Shown here: positions 46,622-58,412 of the stretch, in pieces
Layout of the letters: each line of letters starts with the position of its first letter
How positions within the stretch are numbered: position 1 is the stretch's first letter
Assembly (NCBI RefSeq): GCF_051020955.1
Contig: NC_135028.1
Coordinates: 682,001-746,000 of the forward strand
Direction: 5' to 3'
Source: Megalopta genalis
Lineage: Eukaryota; Arthropoda; Insecta; Hymenoptera; Halictidae
DNA length: 64,000 nt
The notes under the pieces: model-generated
What the model was told of the DNA's origin: nothing
What the model saw: the letters and a program-made list of their open reading frames with translations, nothing else
The model's database searches: none
Position numbers and translations under genes: made by a program

Positions 46622-46657
46622 TATTATTACTATTATTATTATTATTATTATTATTAT
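46574..46657. repeat. (TTA)n microsatellite
   Basis: About 84 bp of TTA with two ACTA interruptions. Confidence 0.95.
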
Positions 46658-47181
46658 CCAGAACCGAGAATTTTACAGATGAAATCTTGAACGTATTTTT
46701 CTCCGATAGGAAAGATTTAGTTCTTCAAAATAAAGTAGTACGTTTTTTTTTATGTAACAGTTAACGTAATTCGACCTTCTGCGCAGAAATTTAATAACTC
46801 GTATTCAGTGTTCCACGAAAGACCTCGCCAGCAACGTCATAATTAATACATTTCACCTTTATCGATGTTTAATTGTACCGAATTTCGTGCAGTATTTAAT
46901 TATTGGAATACGATGGAAACGTTATATTCATTGCGCGTAATTATTATACATTGAAAATGTTATTTCGTTATTACTAGTATAACAATAATATAAAGTAAGA
47001 CGAAGAGATCGTTTAATTTATAATTAAATGTTTATAGTAACGCGATGTTTATTATCTAGTTTCTCGAGCACTTGCTTCCAGAATGGCAAGTAAGCTAATC
47101 GAATATCGCAGGTGTTCATTATTGTTCGCAATTTCAACGTACAATTTCAATGTATTAACATGTTCTCGTGGATCACGTGGA
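46658..47181. other. Gene-free AT-rich spacer
   Basis: I see nothing recognisable in this stretch. Confidence 0.5.
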
Positions 47182-47391
47182 CAGTAACGTCTCCCTAATT
47201 GACGCTCAGATTGTCCACGAAAGTGGACAATTTTAGAAAAGGAGCCTTGCGAATTCGAGCCTGACGACTCGTTTTTATAGTTACCGATTGTCAACGATTA
47301 TAAGAGCATAGTACAAAGCCGGAATAATTGTATCTCCTGTTCCCAAATTGTCTATTTTTCTGCAGAATCCGAGCGTCAGTAAGGGAGACAT
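47182..47391. mobile_element. Family A palindromic element
   Basis: CAGTAACGTCTCCCTAATTG is the left end, and GAGCGTCAGTAAGGGAGACA the right. The arms carry GGACAATTTTAGAAAAGGAG and TCTCCTGTTCCCAAATTGTC. The last few terminal bases on the right are mutated. Confidence 0.9.
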
Positions 47392-47853
47392 TTCCATCTC
47401 CAGCCACAACTCGTCGAAAGAAGAAACTTCTAATACACTGCTAAAGCTTTCTCCGCGTTCGAATAATGGCGCAGTTCTCGGACAGAGATTACACACACAC
47501 ACACATAGCTCGAATATGCGCCATTACACGGGACCCATTTTAATTTAAATTCCCACCGCGACTCCAGAAATTTCGATTCTTACGTCGAACGATAAAAGCT
47601 CTCGCGCAGACACCGAGGCATGTTCGCGCGAGTGTTAAGAGATAGCGCGCCCGTTATTGCCCGGTCCTTTCGAATGCTTCTTCACCGGCGAACTCTGGAC
47701 AAGGTAGGCGTGGCCGCGCACCCCCTCCCCTCCTGAAACTTTAAATTTGCGTTATTGGACGAACCGCGCTCTTCTGTTCCCGATCGACGAAACTAATGCG
47801 ATGATTGAATATTTTGGGCGAAGCGGCGATGAACGCGACAGACGGGGACGTTC

Positions 47854-47997
47854 TAAATACAGGAAATGCCAAAATTCTCCCGGAAATGCGAAATTTCGGG
47901 TCCCTGTGAATTTCCCTGTGCTAGTCCCACGTTACTGCTACGCCTATGTGATTTATTGCTGCGTCGAATCGTGGGATGTGGCCTCCGAATTGCCTTG
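47854..47997 (+). mobile_element. Family C remnant with one 32-bp unit
   Basis: CTCCCGGAAATGCGAAATTT and GTGAATTTCCCTGTGCTAGT match family C. They are followed by one partial unit ending CCTCCGAATTGCCTT. The sequence then becomes AT-rich. Confidence 0.75.
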
Positions 47998-48019
47998 TAC
48001 ATATTAAAAATTAAATTAC

Positions 48020-48090
48020 AAAAATTATATTATATATATAGAAATAAATAAATATATATATATATATATTTATATATATAAATATATATT
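48020..48090. repeat. (TA)n-rich simple repeat
   Basis: TATATA and AATAAATA units lie between a family C remnant and a family B half. Confidence 0.85.
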
Positions 48091-48264
48091 GCTCATTGGC
48101 TCGGTCGCCTCGCGCCAGCCGAGCTCGCCTCTCATTGGTCACTGTTTTTCGTTAATAACTCGTTAACGGTGCCTCGGAGAACATTTTTGTAAAGGAAAAA
48201 GTTGCTTTAAATGACCCGAGAAACCCGCTACTTTCGGATTGCGAGACATTTTCGGGACACCCTG
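48091..48264 (+). mobile_element. Family B right half only
   Basis: It starts in the GC-rich centre (CTCATTGGCTCGGTCGCCTC) and runs through CGTTAATAACTCGTTAACGG to the terminus TTTCGGGACACCCTG followed by TA. The left half is replaced by a TA-rich simple repeat. Confidence 0.88.
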
Positions 48265-49654
48265 TATACACGAGCCGATCGGTGCCGGGAAAGGTCGTTG
48301 ATAATGCACGAGAAGTGTATTGATTTCAGCCGTTATTCAGACAACTCCGGGAACTAATAAAGCAGTTCATTAAGGGTAGAAGAATTCGTTAACACCGTTC
48401 GAACTGAAAACACTCGATCCCAGATTCCGCAGCAGACGATCGCAGAATCTTAATGGGATTATTAAAGCATTCAAGTTCGAGAGGGACTTTCGCGAGAGCG
48501 GAGAGAGAGAGAGAGAGAGCGTTGTCGAAGCTTATTTTCATAAACTTAACGACTGCCGTTTTGCCATTGACACGCAATCACCGATAACTTTTTCCGATAA
48601 AGGAAAAGTGGATAACAAGAGGGCTGGCGGAATAATTAATATCGATAAATTTAGGTTAGGATCGAGTGTCGAACTTAGAGAAGGAAATTTCGTTTGAAAT
48701 AATTTAAAGGAAATGTTTTGTATTCTACGATGTATTGTACGATGCTAATTTATTTGTAGAATGTATGCAATTAATTTATTGGTGTGTTCTGACACATTTT
48801 TACGATGATAATTGAACAAGTAATTTTATTTATTCCTTCTTAGGTTATTTTTCTTAGGATTCTAGTGCGACGCGATTTTCTAAATAATTTCGAACTCTTT
48901 TCGAACACTTTTTTCATTACAATGATCTGCTATGGAAAAGAGCATTTGCAAATTTGCGAAATTATACAAAATTTGAATAAATAAAGTCCTTGGTTCCAGG
49001 ATTAAGTAAAAAATTTGAACGTCTAGGTGCGTAAAAAAATATCAATTACAGTGAATATTCTTTTTGTGGATTTTAAGATAATTTAATATACATACAATAT
49101 AAATATTAAATAGCACTTAATATAATATATTAATTTTAATAATAATTAAAATCACAGATCTTTGCGTCTTGACATCTACCTACATTTCTTTGCAAACAGT
49201 TTACAGAACACGGTTTTTTCAAAATTAGAAACGATGTTCACGCGCTCCATGTATTTTTCCACGTGCAACTGCCCACGCATACGAATACATAAATTCAGTA
49301 TGGTTTATAATAGCGTAATCACACTGTACAACGGTTCGTCGATTTGTCGGATCCATTGTTCATTTCTGTAACGGGCTGACATTTGCATACTTGTTATACG
49401 AGTGAACACGGTAAAATCACCGATTCGGTCCCTTTCAATATCCGGGTGTGAATGCGCGAGCGTTTCGATAATAAAGCCGGGCCGGTTGGTGCTGGTTTTT
49501 TCCGCTTGTTTTTTTGCAACATTCCTAGAACAGAGTACATGTGAAAATGGCGACTACAAATACGGGCAAAGATATTTCATCTATTTTTCCATTTCAAAGT
49601 TGTATTAAAAACGAAAAAAGAGACAAAGAATAAATAGTAAAAAAATAATAACAC
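48265..49654. other. Gene-free spacer
   Basis: A GA tract lies at about 48498-48520. The rest is AT-rich, and no gene is recognised. Confidence 0.5.
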
Positions 49655-49735
49655 ACAGCGGGGATTCGAAGCTACGGCTTCGGAGCTACGGCTTTTTAGT
49701 CGACCAGAGTATCGACTTACCCACAACTTGTTCCG
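49655..49735 (-). ncRNA. Degenerate tRNA-like (SINE-type) sequence
   Basis: Read on the minus strand, TGGGTAAGTCG (49713-49723) matches the RNA polymerase III A-box TRGCNNAGYGG at about 9 of 11 positions. GCTTCGAATCC (49662-49672) matches the B-box GGTTCGANTCC at 10 of 11. They are 40 bp apart, as in tRNA genes. The T-stem does not pair properly and there is no clean acceptor stem. A functional tRNA is therefore unlikely. A decayed tRNA gene or the head of a tRNA-derived SINE is more plausible. Confidence 0.4.
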
Positions 49736-49753
49736 CAGCATAACAAATTCTTA

Positions 49754-49798
49754 CACGGGCGTAGGACTAGCCGAGGGAAATTCACAGCAATCCGAAAT
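49754..49798 (-). mobile_element. Family C fragment interrupted by a family A element
   Basis: GGACTAGCCGAGGGAAATTC and ACAGCAATCCGAAAT are the reverse complement of the GGTTGCTG.GAATTTCCCTG part of family C. The similarity stops where the family A element at 49802 begins. Confidence 0.7.
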
Positions 49799-49801
49799 GT
49801 A

Positions 49802-50018
49802 CGGTAATGTCTCTCTAATTGACGCTCGGATTGTCCACGAAAATGGACAATTTAGGGAGAAGAGAGACGATTATTCGATCCTTCCGCGGTTCATTTTTCT
49901 AGTCACGAATTGTCAACAATTATAAAAACGGGCTACAAGGCTCGAATAATCGTACTTCCTCTCCCCAAAACGTCCATTTTTGTGCGCGATCTGAGCGTCA
50001 ATAAGGGAGACATTACTG
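49802..50018. mobile_element. Family A palindromic element, full length, nested next to a family C remnant
   Basis: It begins CGGTAATGTCTCTCTAATTG after TA and ends AAGGGAGACATTACTG before TA. GGACAATTTAGGGAGAAGAG and CTTCCTCTCCCCAAAACGTC form the arms. The TA dinucleotides on each side fit a target-site duplication. Confidence 0.92.
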
Positions 50019-50933
50019 TATCTCGAAAAAGGCGCATTGCGAAGGGGCGTATTAGGATGTTCCGGTATTGTTTCAAAAGCGATATCCGCCAGGGTGCCCT
50101 TGTTACAACTTTCTGCTGGATAAAAAGCGAACGCTCGAAACTCTTGTAATTCGATTCCGAAGCTTATCAAGAAGTACGACCAATATTCGAGCCGTAATAC
50201 GCGCGCGGGCAACGCAACGCGATCGATCCAGGCAAATATAATCGCGCGTGTAAATATTGTTCTCGATCATACGTCGCTCGGTACGCGATTTCACGTGTTC
50301 GCGTGTTTTACGAGAAGGGTACGGGGGCCGGATAAAACGAAGGAACGCCCGGCGCGGCGTATCGCGTTCTCGCGCGCCAGCAAAGCCCGACTTTTTTTCC
50401 ATAGACCCACCGGTTTTCTGCACTCGCCGGCGTTAATCTTCCCCCGGGAAAAAGTTAACAATGATTTAACGGTGTGTACCGGCCCCAAGAAAGGGAGAAA
50501 AAAAAGGTCGAATCGCGGAGGCCGGGGCGGGGTGGTGGGGTCCCGAAAGGGACGAGACCGGGGGGTGAAGCTTCGACGCAAATGCCGGCCGGGAAAGGAT
50601 ATCGGGCGGCTTTTTTTCCTGGCCTGTCGATTTTATTACGTACGGGATATCGCAGTCCGTTTATTGCTGTTTTTAATCCCCGCGTCCCGCGGATCAAGCC
50701 CGGAAATGCAGTTTCAAACTATTATTGGCCGCAGCTGCGAGCCAATCAGGCTACAATAACGGACAATAAACCAGTCGATTCTCTCCCATTTTCGACCGCG
50801 GAACATTTTCAATCGAATCGGCCGCTTCCTCGTTAGTGGAATTCTTACGAAATCAACGATGAATACTGTTAAACGTCGATTAACCGAAACGTCGATTACC
50901 CGAACGATCGACTGTCCGTATTGGATAGAATTA
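50019..50933. other. Gene-free GC-rich stretch
   Basis: Positions about 50290-50850 are GC-rich with overlapping open frames on both strands and a G-rich run (GGGGCGGGGTGGTGGGG) at 50524-50540 that could form a quadruplex. No gene is recognised. Confidence 0.45.
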
Positions 50934-51139
50934 CAGCAATGTCTCCCTAACTGACGCTCGGATCGCGCAGAAAAATGGACAATTTGGGAACAGGAGATAC
51001 GATTGGTCGAGCCTCGCAGCTCGCTTTTATGGTTATTGACAATTCGTAACTATAAAAACGAACCGCATAATCGTATCTCCTCTCTCCAAATTGTCCATTC
51101 TTATGGACAATCTGAGCGTCGATTAGGGAGACATTACCG
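50934..51139. mobile_element. Family A palindromic element
   Basis: CAGCAATGTCTCCCTAACTG is the left end, and TTAGGGAGACATTACCG before TA is the right. The arms carry GGACAATTTGGGAACAGGAG and CTCCTCTCTCCAAATTGTCC. Confidence 0.92.
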
Positions 51140-52414
51140 TAGGACAATGGTGGAGAAACGGACTTAAAACCACTTAGCTGCGTCTATCTATTTTTAAGAT
51201 CAATTTCGTACGCGTTTTATGGATTACACTGGGCGTTGTTTCTTTCGACAAGTTATTCTAGAATAATCATTGCAAAATCTGCGAAATTTATAAATATATT
51301 TCACTAACATTTTAGCCTAATAAATATAACCTTGACGCAACCGCGGAGTTTTGAACGCGTTAACGGATCGCAGTGCACAAAAAGTGTTTAAAAAACGAAA
51401 TGCCTAATCGTTCTTTGCAACAGATGCAGAAAATCTTTGCCCAAAAACGTCGCTCGGAATATCTACGAAACGCTTTTCCCTGAGCAACTGCGAAAGACGA
51501 TTCGACATTTTCGAGATCCTCGGCTGGACCATCGCCCCTAATTCGCGGCGCTATAAAGTCACGGGAACCGTTCTCCGATTCCGCGGCCTTTTATACGCGC
51601 CGGAAAAGCATCGTGGCGCGTGTCAACGTTTGCTCTACCGCTCTTATCCGTCGCCGTAGCCGCGCATAAATTCCGCACGCCACTGGCGGAATCTTTCCGC
51701 CGAGGAGAGCCGCGTTTCGCGGGTGAGTGTGTCGGAGGCGCCGGGTAGCTTTCGCGCGAGCTTTCGTAAATACGATCCCGTTCGCGTCCCTGGCAAAACA
51801 CCGGCGGGAAAACACGCGGCAAGAATATGCTGAAGCTTCGTCGAAAATTCAAGAGCCGAGCGCGACAAATACGTACGGGGCGTGCGTACCACGTGCTGGA
51901 AAAATGCGAGCGGCGCGCGCGGCGCGGCGGTTCATTCTTTTTTTCTTTCTTCCTTTTTTCATCTCTCCTTTTTTTCTTTTTTCCGTTCGTTGTTGTGTCG
52001 TCCTATCGGCGAGCGCGCGCTTTACAAGGCGCCGTGTAAAAGGAATTCAATTTTTCTTTCATATTCTTTCGCGTATTTTTCCGCGCCGGAATGCATATGT
52101 TTACGGAGAATACAAAGGACGTTCTGCGATCCGTGTTCTCGCGTCTGGAATCATCGCTACCATAGAAGTTCAGTCGAACTGGACAAAATGCCTGCGCGTT
52201 CTATGCGAAGATGCGTTTAAAAGAATTGATACGTCTCTTTTCTGCAAATAATTGAAATATCAAATTGTAAGGTCGTTGGAGGAATTCGAGGATATTGTTA
52301 CATTATTCTCAGATTGTTGTAATTATTAAAAGAACAGGAGCGTATTCGTTTGACTCGTGTTCCTTGCAATTAAGTTAAATAATTTAATTGAATGGTGATT
52401 CGAATTATGAATTG
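51140..52414. other. Gene-free spacer with a GC-rich block and T-rich runs
   Basis: Positions about 51590-51930 are GC-rich. T-rich runs lie at about 51938-51985. The frame at 51727-52251 (174 codons) spans both compositions and shows no domain. Confidence 0.45.
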
Positions 52415-52745
52415 CAATGCAATCGAATTACAATATAATTGAATTACAACGTAATTGGATTTCAATGCAATCGAATTACAATATAATTGAATTACAACAT
52501 AATTGGATTTCAATGCAATCGAATTACAATATAATTGAACTACAACATAATTGGATTTCAATGCAATCGAATTACAATATAATTGAACTACAACATAATT
52601 GGATTTCAATGCAATCGAATTACAATATAATTGAATTACAACAAAATTGGATTTCAATGCAATCGAATGACAACGTAATTGGATTTCAGTGTAACCAAAT
52701 TACAATCTAATTGAATTGCAATCTAATTAAATTGCAATGTAATTG
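52415..52745. repeat. 48-bp minisatellite built of three 16-mers
   Basis: Units CAATGCAATCGAATTACAAT / ATAATTGAATTACAACRTAA / TTGGATTT repeat every 48 bp from 52415, with about six full units and decayed edges. Each unit is three related 16-bp blocks (ATTACAATATAATTGA, ATTACAACATAATTGG, ATTTCAATGCAATCGA), a higher-order structure. The period is a multiple of three, so frames stay open on both strands and give repetitive peptides that I do not regard as genes. Confidence 0.95.
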
Positions 52746-53999
52746 AATTCCTGGCCAATTCCGTCCGGCCAAGTGTCGCGATTAACAGGGGAATAAGGCT
52801 AGAAAAAGCTCGAGGAAATCTCTATTGTGTACGTTGTTCTAATCACTGCACACCGTCGGCATTTATCAGCGTTTCATTAAGCACTTGATCGGACGAGCCG
52901 CGACACGACACGACCCAGCGATCGATAATCTTCGTGTACGAGGAGCCGAACGCGACGACACGTGCGGTAATTTGGGGAATTTTGTCGAAATTTATTCCGT
53001 CGCAGCCGACTCGATACACTCGGTTGGTCGATCATGCGGCAAAGATGAGTTTATAATGCGTAACAGCGCATCCCGAACTTCGCCGTTCCCGTTCACGACG
53101 TATTAGGGAATAGTTTAAGAGGATATTCGAGTTCGCCGTAGTTCCCCGGCCGGGCAACTTTTTAAACATGCAGTCGCGGTGTTTGAAAATTCCGCGACGG
53201 CACGAGAACGCGAAATATAATAGATCATCCGCGGATCATGAACTCGGCGGGAGAAATGGGAGAGGTGCGCATACGATGAAACGCGTATTAACCCTCGTTT
53301 CACCAACTTTATGTCCCTCGATGTCCCTCGCTGCCGTATAAAATCGATATAAAATAAGAGGCGAAAGAATTCTTTTACCAAATATTTCGTTAAAAATGAA
53401 ACGAAGCACACAGCGACTCCCATTAATATTCGAACACCTTTTCAAATAGAATAACTTTTTGAAGCTGGCTCGAATTCCTTTCAGACGATAGAAGAACTTG
53501 TCCACTAATTTACCATAATTTTATGAAATTTGTCACGCCGTTGACGCGCGGCATTCAAAGCGTTAAAGCGTAGAGAGACGCTGTACAATAAATAATAAGC
53601 GACAGATTCAAGCAACAAAATTATCTGCTTGCTTTGCGCGCATTTTCACAGTAAAATACAGCTCGTGCCATAGTTTCGCGCGGCCGCAATTACTGCGAAT
53701 GCTATTTCAGAACTGTGATTGTGAGATTTTCTAAAAATAAGAAATCCATTTATCCTTTAATCAGTGAACCAAAGGGCCGTTTGCTTTGGTCAGACGAGTC
53801 GTAAGGTTACGATTGCGGATGTAATGAGGTAAACAGAGTCATCCTAGCTTGCAGTCTGACGAACCCGGAGGGGCCTCATTTGTGCTCAGCCAGGTAGAAC
53901 AAGTCCTATTCGAAGCCAGACGAGTAGAATCGTGCCTGTTCTTCGACGAGACAAGTGCGCTAACTTCTGTTACCGATCGCACAAGTACGACGACAACTA
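52746..53999. other. Gene-free spacer
   Basis: This is mixed-composition sequence with no recognisable gene or repeat. Confidence 0.5.
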
Positions 54000-54190
54000 C
54001 AGTAAAATGTCTCCCTTACTGACGCTCAGATTGTCCACTAAATTGGACAATTTGGGAAGTGGAGATACGATTATTCGAGCCTTGCGGCTTATTTTTATAA
54101 CTGTGTCTCGAATTATATCTCTTTATAGATCTCGCAATCTGGGCGTCAATTAGAGAGACAATCTGAGCGTCAGTAAGGGAGACATTACTG
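54000..54190. mobile_element. Family A element with a duplicated terminus
   Basis: CAGTAAAATGTCTCCCTTAC is the left end, with GGACAATTTGGGAAGTGGAG in the arm. The right side has two consecutive copies of the end, one reading GGGCGTCAATTAGAGAGACA and the other GAGCGTCAGTAAGGGAGACA, then TTACTG-TA. Most of the right arm is missing. Confidence 0.85.
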
Positions 54191-55675
54191 TAACTTGAGA
54201 ATGCTTTGCATTTACAGCATGATCAGTTTCACAAAATATAAGCTAATTTCAATTCAACTACTGGCAGACGTGATTCTTAGAAAACCGTTCACATTACACT
54301 AATGAGGACAGCCTAAAAGTTAGCCGAATAAAATAAAAATATATGCAGAGATCTGTTTAAAAAAATGGACCGCAAAATTGTCCTAGGAGGAGGCCTCCGA
54401 ATATCAAAAGTCAATAAATAAATTGAAACTGCGATTACTATTACTTAATATTATATTATTATTATTATATTATATTATATTATTATTATTACTAAATTAT
54501 CGATATTAATAATATTATGAGATCAATTCTTCGAAGATTACAAGCTACAAAAATGTTCGATTTTATTATTTTTATGAAATACCGCAGTATTTAGGGCGCC
54601 CACGGTAATACCGACACTCGGCCTGGAAGCTGATCAATATTTCACGGATCTCCAAACAAAATATTTCGAAAGCGATCTAGATAAAGCGTCGCTAGACCGA
54701 ACAAAGGGCCGTGAAACGATACCTGGATCGTCGCTTGTCAGCCGGAAGTCGATGGGTGCAGCGTTTCCCTTGGGAAACTCTTCATGATACGGCAGAGAGT
54801 CTCGATTAAGCCGGCTAATCAGGATCGCACTAAACCGATTAAATCGAGATCCATTGGGTAACCAAAGCTTGGGTAATGCGCAAACGAACGGCGACAGAAA
54901 ACTTGGACGATGATGGGGAAGGGACGAGATGAAAATCTGACAGCTATTAAACGCAACAATAAGTACACGCGCGATTAGGTGAGACGTGTTATTTAAAGGG
55001 ACGCCTTGAGCACGACGCGACAAGGAAAAGATAAAAGATCGTTCAGATTTTATTTGGTACCATTGGGAAGGTCGACAAATGATCGGATTTTTCGATATCG
55101 TTACGCTGGAAAATCATGCTTTCTTCCCCTATAATATGGCGAATATTATACCCCTATTCCGTTATTCGCTCCATTTTTTCTAGTACTTTCCGCTGTAAGT
55201 ATTATGATGTATTATTTATGCATCAAATAATATATCAAATAATTCTTATTACTGCAAACAGAAGGTCGCAGCGACTGGTCCTTTGGTCCTCTGGATATTT
55301 AGAATGTCCCTCTCTCTCCACCGGAAGTCGAAGCTCCCGAAAACCAACGACGTTCGAAAACAGAGACACATTTTGTAATTGCTCTAATTTCCGTTTATTT
55401 CATTGCGGGCTAAATACGATCTTCGTTCCACTTGTCCCAACAGCGGACGTCTCCCTCTACTTTCTCAAATGGGAACATTCGCCATCCTGTTTGTCTAGCC
55501 ACGGACAGAGCCCATTCTACTTAACCCACTGAACCATCACTCCACTTGTCTAAACAATGGTGGCCTTTTCACTGGTTCATCCGATGAGGTAATTTCTCCG
55601 CGTCTGGCCAACTACGGGAATTTCTACTCGTCCGCACAGTAACAGCGTTACACCACTCATATCAATCTGCGTACA
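54191..55675. other. Gene-free spacer
   Basis: An (ATT)n-like patch lies at about 54446-54496. The frame at 55116-55532 has no recognisable domain. Confidence 0.5.
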
Positions 55676-56076
55676 CAGGGTGTCCCAAAATATCATTGCA
55701 CGAGCGAGAAACGAGAGGTTCCTGAAATCATTCGAAGCAACTTCTTCCTTTACAGAAATTGTCTCCGCGGCTTCGTTTACGAGTTATCGACGAAAAACGT
55801 GGACCAATCGGAGAGCGAGCGCGGTCGGCGCTTCGCCCTCGCGGCCAATGCCTCGTCGCGCTAGCCGTATGACGCAGCGGCGGTGGTCGCGAGGGCGGGG
55901 CGTCAGCCGAGCCCGCCACATTTTCGTTGATATCTCGTGAACGAAGCCTCGGATTGCATTTTCGCAAAGGAAAAAGTTACTCCAAATGACTTCGGGAACC
56001 CCTATTTCCCTTTATTATTTTCCTGACCCGAGGAAACGACTATTTCCAGATTCGAAGACATTTTCGGGACACCCTG
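55676..56076. mobile_element. Family B palindromic element, full length, second subfamily
   Basis: CAGGGTGTCCCAAAATATCA is the left end, and GACATTTTCGGGACACCCTG before TA the right. The arms carry CGTTTACGAGTTATCGACGA and CGTTGATATCTCGTGAACGA. The centre has GACGCAGCGGCGGTGGTCGC, similar to the copy at 17923. An insertion of about 35 bp lies near the right end (CCTTTATTATTTTCCTGACC). Confidence 0.9.
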
Positions 56077-56609
56077 TATTCGTGCACGGTTCCCTGCGAA
56101 AAACCGCGACGCGTCTCCGTCCTGTAAGGTCGACACGGCGAATCGATCATCGAATCCAATCGAACGGGGAGCAGCGCACCGAGTGTCTCGCGACGGCTTT
56201 CGCTCGAACTTCGAATTTCGAGTGCTGGAACGCTCTCGATGCGAGCCGGCAACACAATGAGGATGCGAAAACCGGGGCGCGTATTGTTGGGAATAACATT
56301 ATATCCTTCTCTTAATGCGGGGGATAATTGAAGCCGCGGATAATAGACGTTCGTAGAATCGAAAACCCCGGGTACCCGAAACTCCATTAATCGGGATGCT
56401 ACGGGCATTGCTTTTACGCGTCCCTAACCGATGCATTCAGGATATACGTGGATGCGCGCCTCGGCATCGGCTTTTGCAAATGATCGCCGAGCCGTGGCTG
56501 CAAGAACTTCGTAGCTGAGCATGAAATCGAAATTCCGTCTTGCCAGACTGCCAGATTTTCAGACTCGAGCTCGAAATATACCGCGGAATATGACATGGAA
56601 AAATAGATA
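56077..56609. other. Gene-free GC-mixed stretch
   Basis: I see no gene. The frames here overlap on both strands and lack motifs. Confidence 0.45.
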
Positions 56610-56662
56610 CAGTGATTTCTCCCTAATTCGCACAAAACTGGACAATTAGGGAGAATTTACTG
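56610..56662. mobile_element. Family A minimal derivative with both termini and TA flanks
   Basis: CAGTGATTTCTCCCTAATTC on the left and TTAGGGAGAATTTACTG on the right enclose only CAAAACTGGACAA. TA lies on both sides. Both ends are intact, so this 53-bp unit may be the smallest form of the family. Confidence 0.75.
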
Positions 56663-58280
56663 TAGTTGGTTATTATTTATTACGTTAATAGATAAATGTA
56701 TATAAGTATAAGATATAAGTATAAGAAATAAATGCGAGGAATAAATATATATAAATGTAAGGAATAAGTACATATAAATATAATAAATAAATCAGAGACG
56801 ACTGATTTGATATTTCCAATAATTCGAGGCTCGAACGAAACATTTACAATTTCAACAAACATTCTAGAATTTGACAACGCCTCACCAGAAACTAGTTGTA
56901 CATAGTTTGCTTCTCGATCATAAATTTCAATATTTTCACGTTTTAGGGCTCCCGCGGAATAATTAAGGGCGCACGTAAGCGGAATATAAAATGTCCAGCT
57001 AAATATGTATGAAATTAGTTCGCGACGCGAGAAAACGAACATGTAAATGGAAATGTATTAACGAAACGTGTAAAGCAGTTGTTATCATCGCCATCAAGGG
57101 AGCATAGAGCGGCGGCGGCGGTGGTGGTGGTGGTCGCAGAATGCACACGGAGGAGCTTCCCCGAAGCGCTTTCACGGTTATCGTCCCTCTTAATCTTCTC
57201 GCCGAGGGGTCACGTTCAGCCCGTGTATGCAAAGTTATTCGTCCGCACCGATTCAAGCGACAAACGCGACCCTTGTCCGACGATCCCCAGGCGTCCAACA
57301 GCCACTACTCCCCATAAAACTGCTCTTCGGTCGCTTTTTTCAGGGAAGCTCGAGCGAAACGGACGGGACACGTCGCTTTGGAAATTTGAAAAAAAAAATT
57401 CAATTTTTCTTAGCTTGAACAATAATTGCACGCTGCGCGATTTTCGTGGACCTCGCTGTTGCGTACCCGAGCATTGCAAGGTCTTGGAGAAATTGGGAAA
57501 CCGAAAATTTCGTGTCAAGTTTTTAATTTTGTGTCAAAGTTGTGTCAAACTTATGTCAAAGTATTTAACGGTTATGTCGTTGACTCTGAGGACCACAATT
57601 TTTCTCAAAAAAAGGTTTTTGCATTAAAAACCTCACGCTGGTCTCCGCGTACGGATTTCAGCTATCCAGCCGGTTAAAAGTGGAACTCGAAAGAACTAAC
57701 AAGGAGTTAATCCGCTATTTGGGCTAGGAGATTAAACGGAATTTTTGAAGAGCACCGCTATGAGTGGATTAATTCTGCGCTGCTGCAGCTAGGATAAAAA
57801 TATTATGGAAACTTTCTGGAACAGGCTACGCTAAAAAATATATGGCGCTAGCTGCTGGCCGGATGATTCTGTTTCGAGCGCTTTTTCCGAACGCGCGACT
57901 ACTGTTATAAATAATTGAAGGTGCGCACTGCGGCGCGAATGATTCACCGCGTGGGTTATAAGAATTTAAATTTCTATCGTTTCAACCTGTGCCGCCCGGA
58001 ATCGAGCACCTATGTCGCCGTGTCATGGCTCGATCGCGGCGTTCGCGCAGCATTTCGAAAGACCCTTTCAGTCCGTGGCAACGACGTGAAATAATAAAAT
58101 CGGCGCAACCGGGGAATCTACGTTTTTACAGCGACGATCCGCGGTTTTTACAATTTTTATCGCGGATTTCCGCGTAAGGAGGAAACCGGATTTAATGTCA
58201 CTATTCCAGCGAGTCGCGTTGGTTGGTATAATAAATAGTTCGCAGTTTAATTAGTTACAGTTTATAGCTGTTGACAATCG
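56663..58280. other. Gene-free spacer
   Basis: A GGC/GGT triplet run lies at about 57110-57134. The frame at 57079-57627 begins near that run and shows no domain. Loosely repeated TGTGTCAAA units lie near 57515-57560. Confidence 0.45.
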
Positions 58281-58282
58281 GT

Positions 58283-58412
58283 TTTATATATTATACTATA
58301 AATATTATATTACATATAATATTATACTATAAATATTATATTACATATAATATTATACTATAAATATTATGTTACATATTATATAATATTATACTATAAA
58401 TATTATATTATA
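58283..58412. repeat. About 31-bp AT minisatellite
   Basis: TATTATACTATAAATATTAT followed by ATTACATATAA repeats at roughly 31-bp intervals about four times. Confidence 0.85.

Noticed and set aside
52370..52710. Open frames of 95-97 codons on both strands with regular peptides
   Set aside because: They arise from a 48-bp tandem array whose period is a multiple of three.
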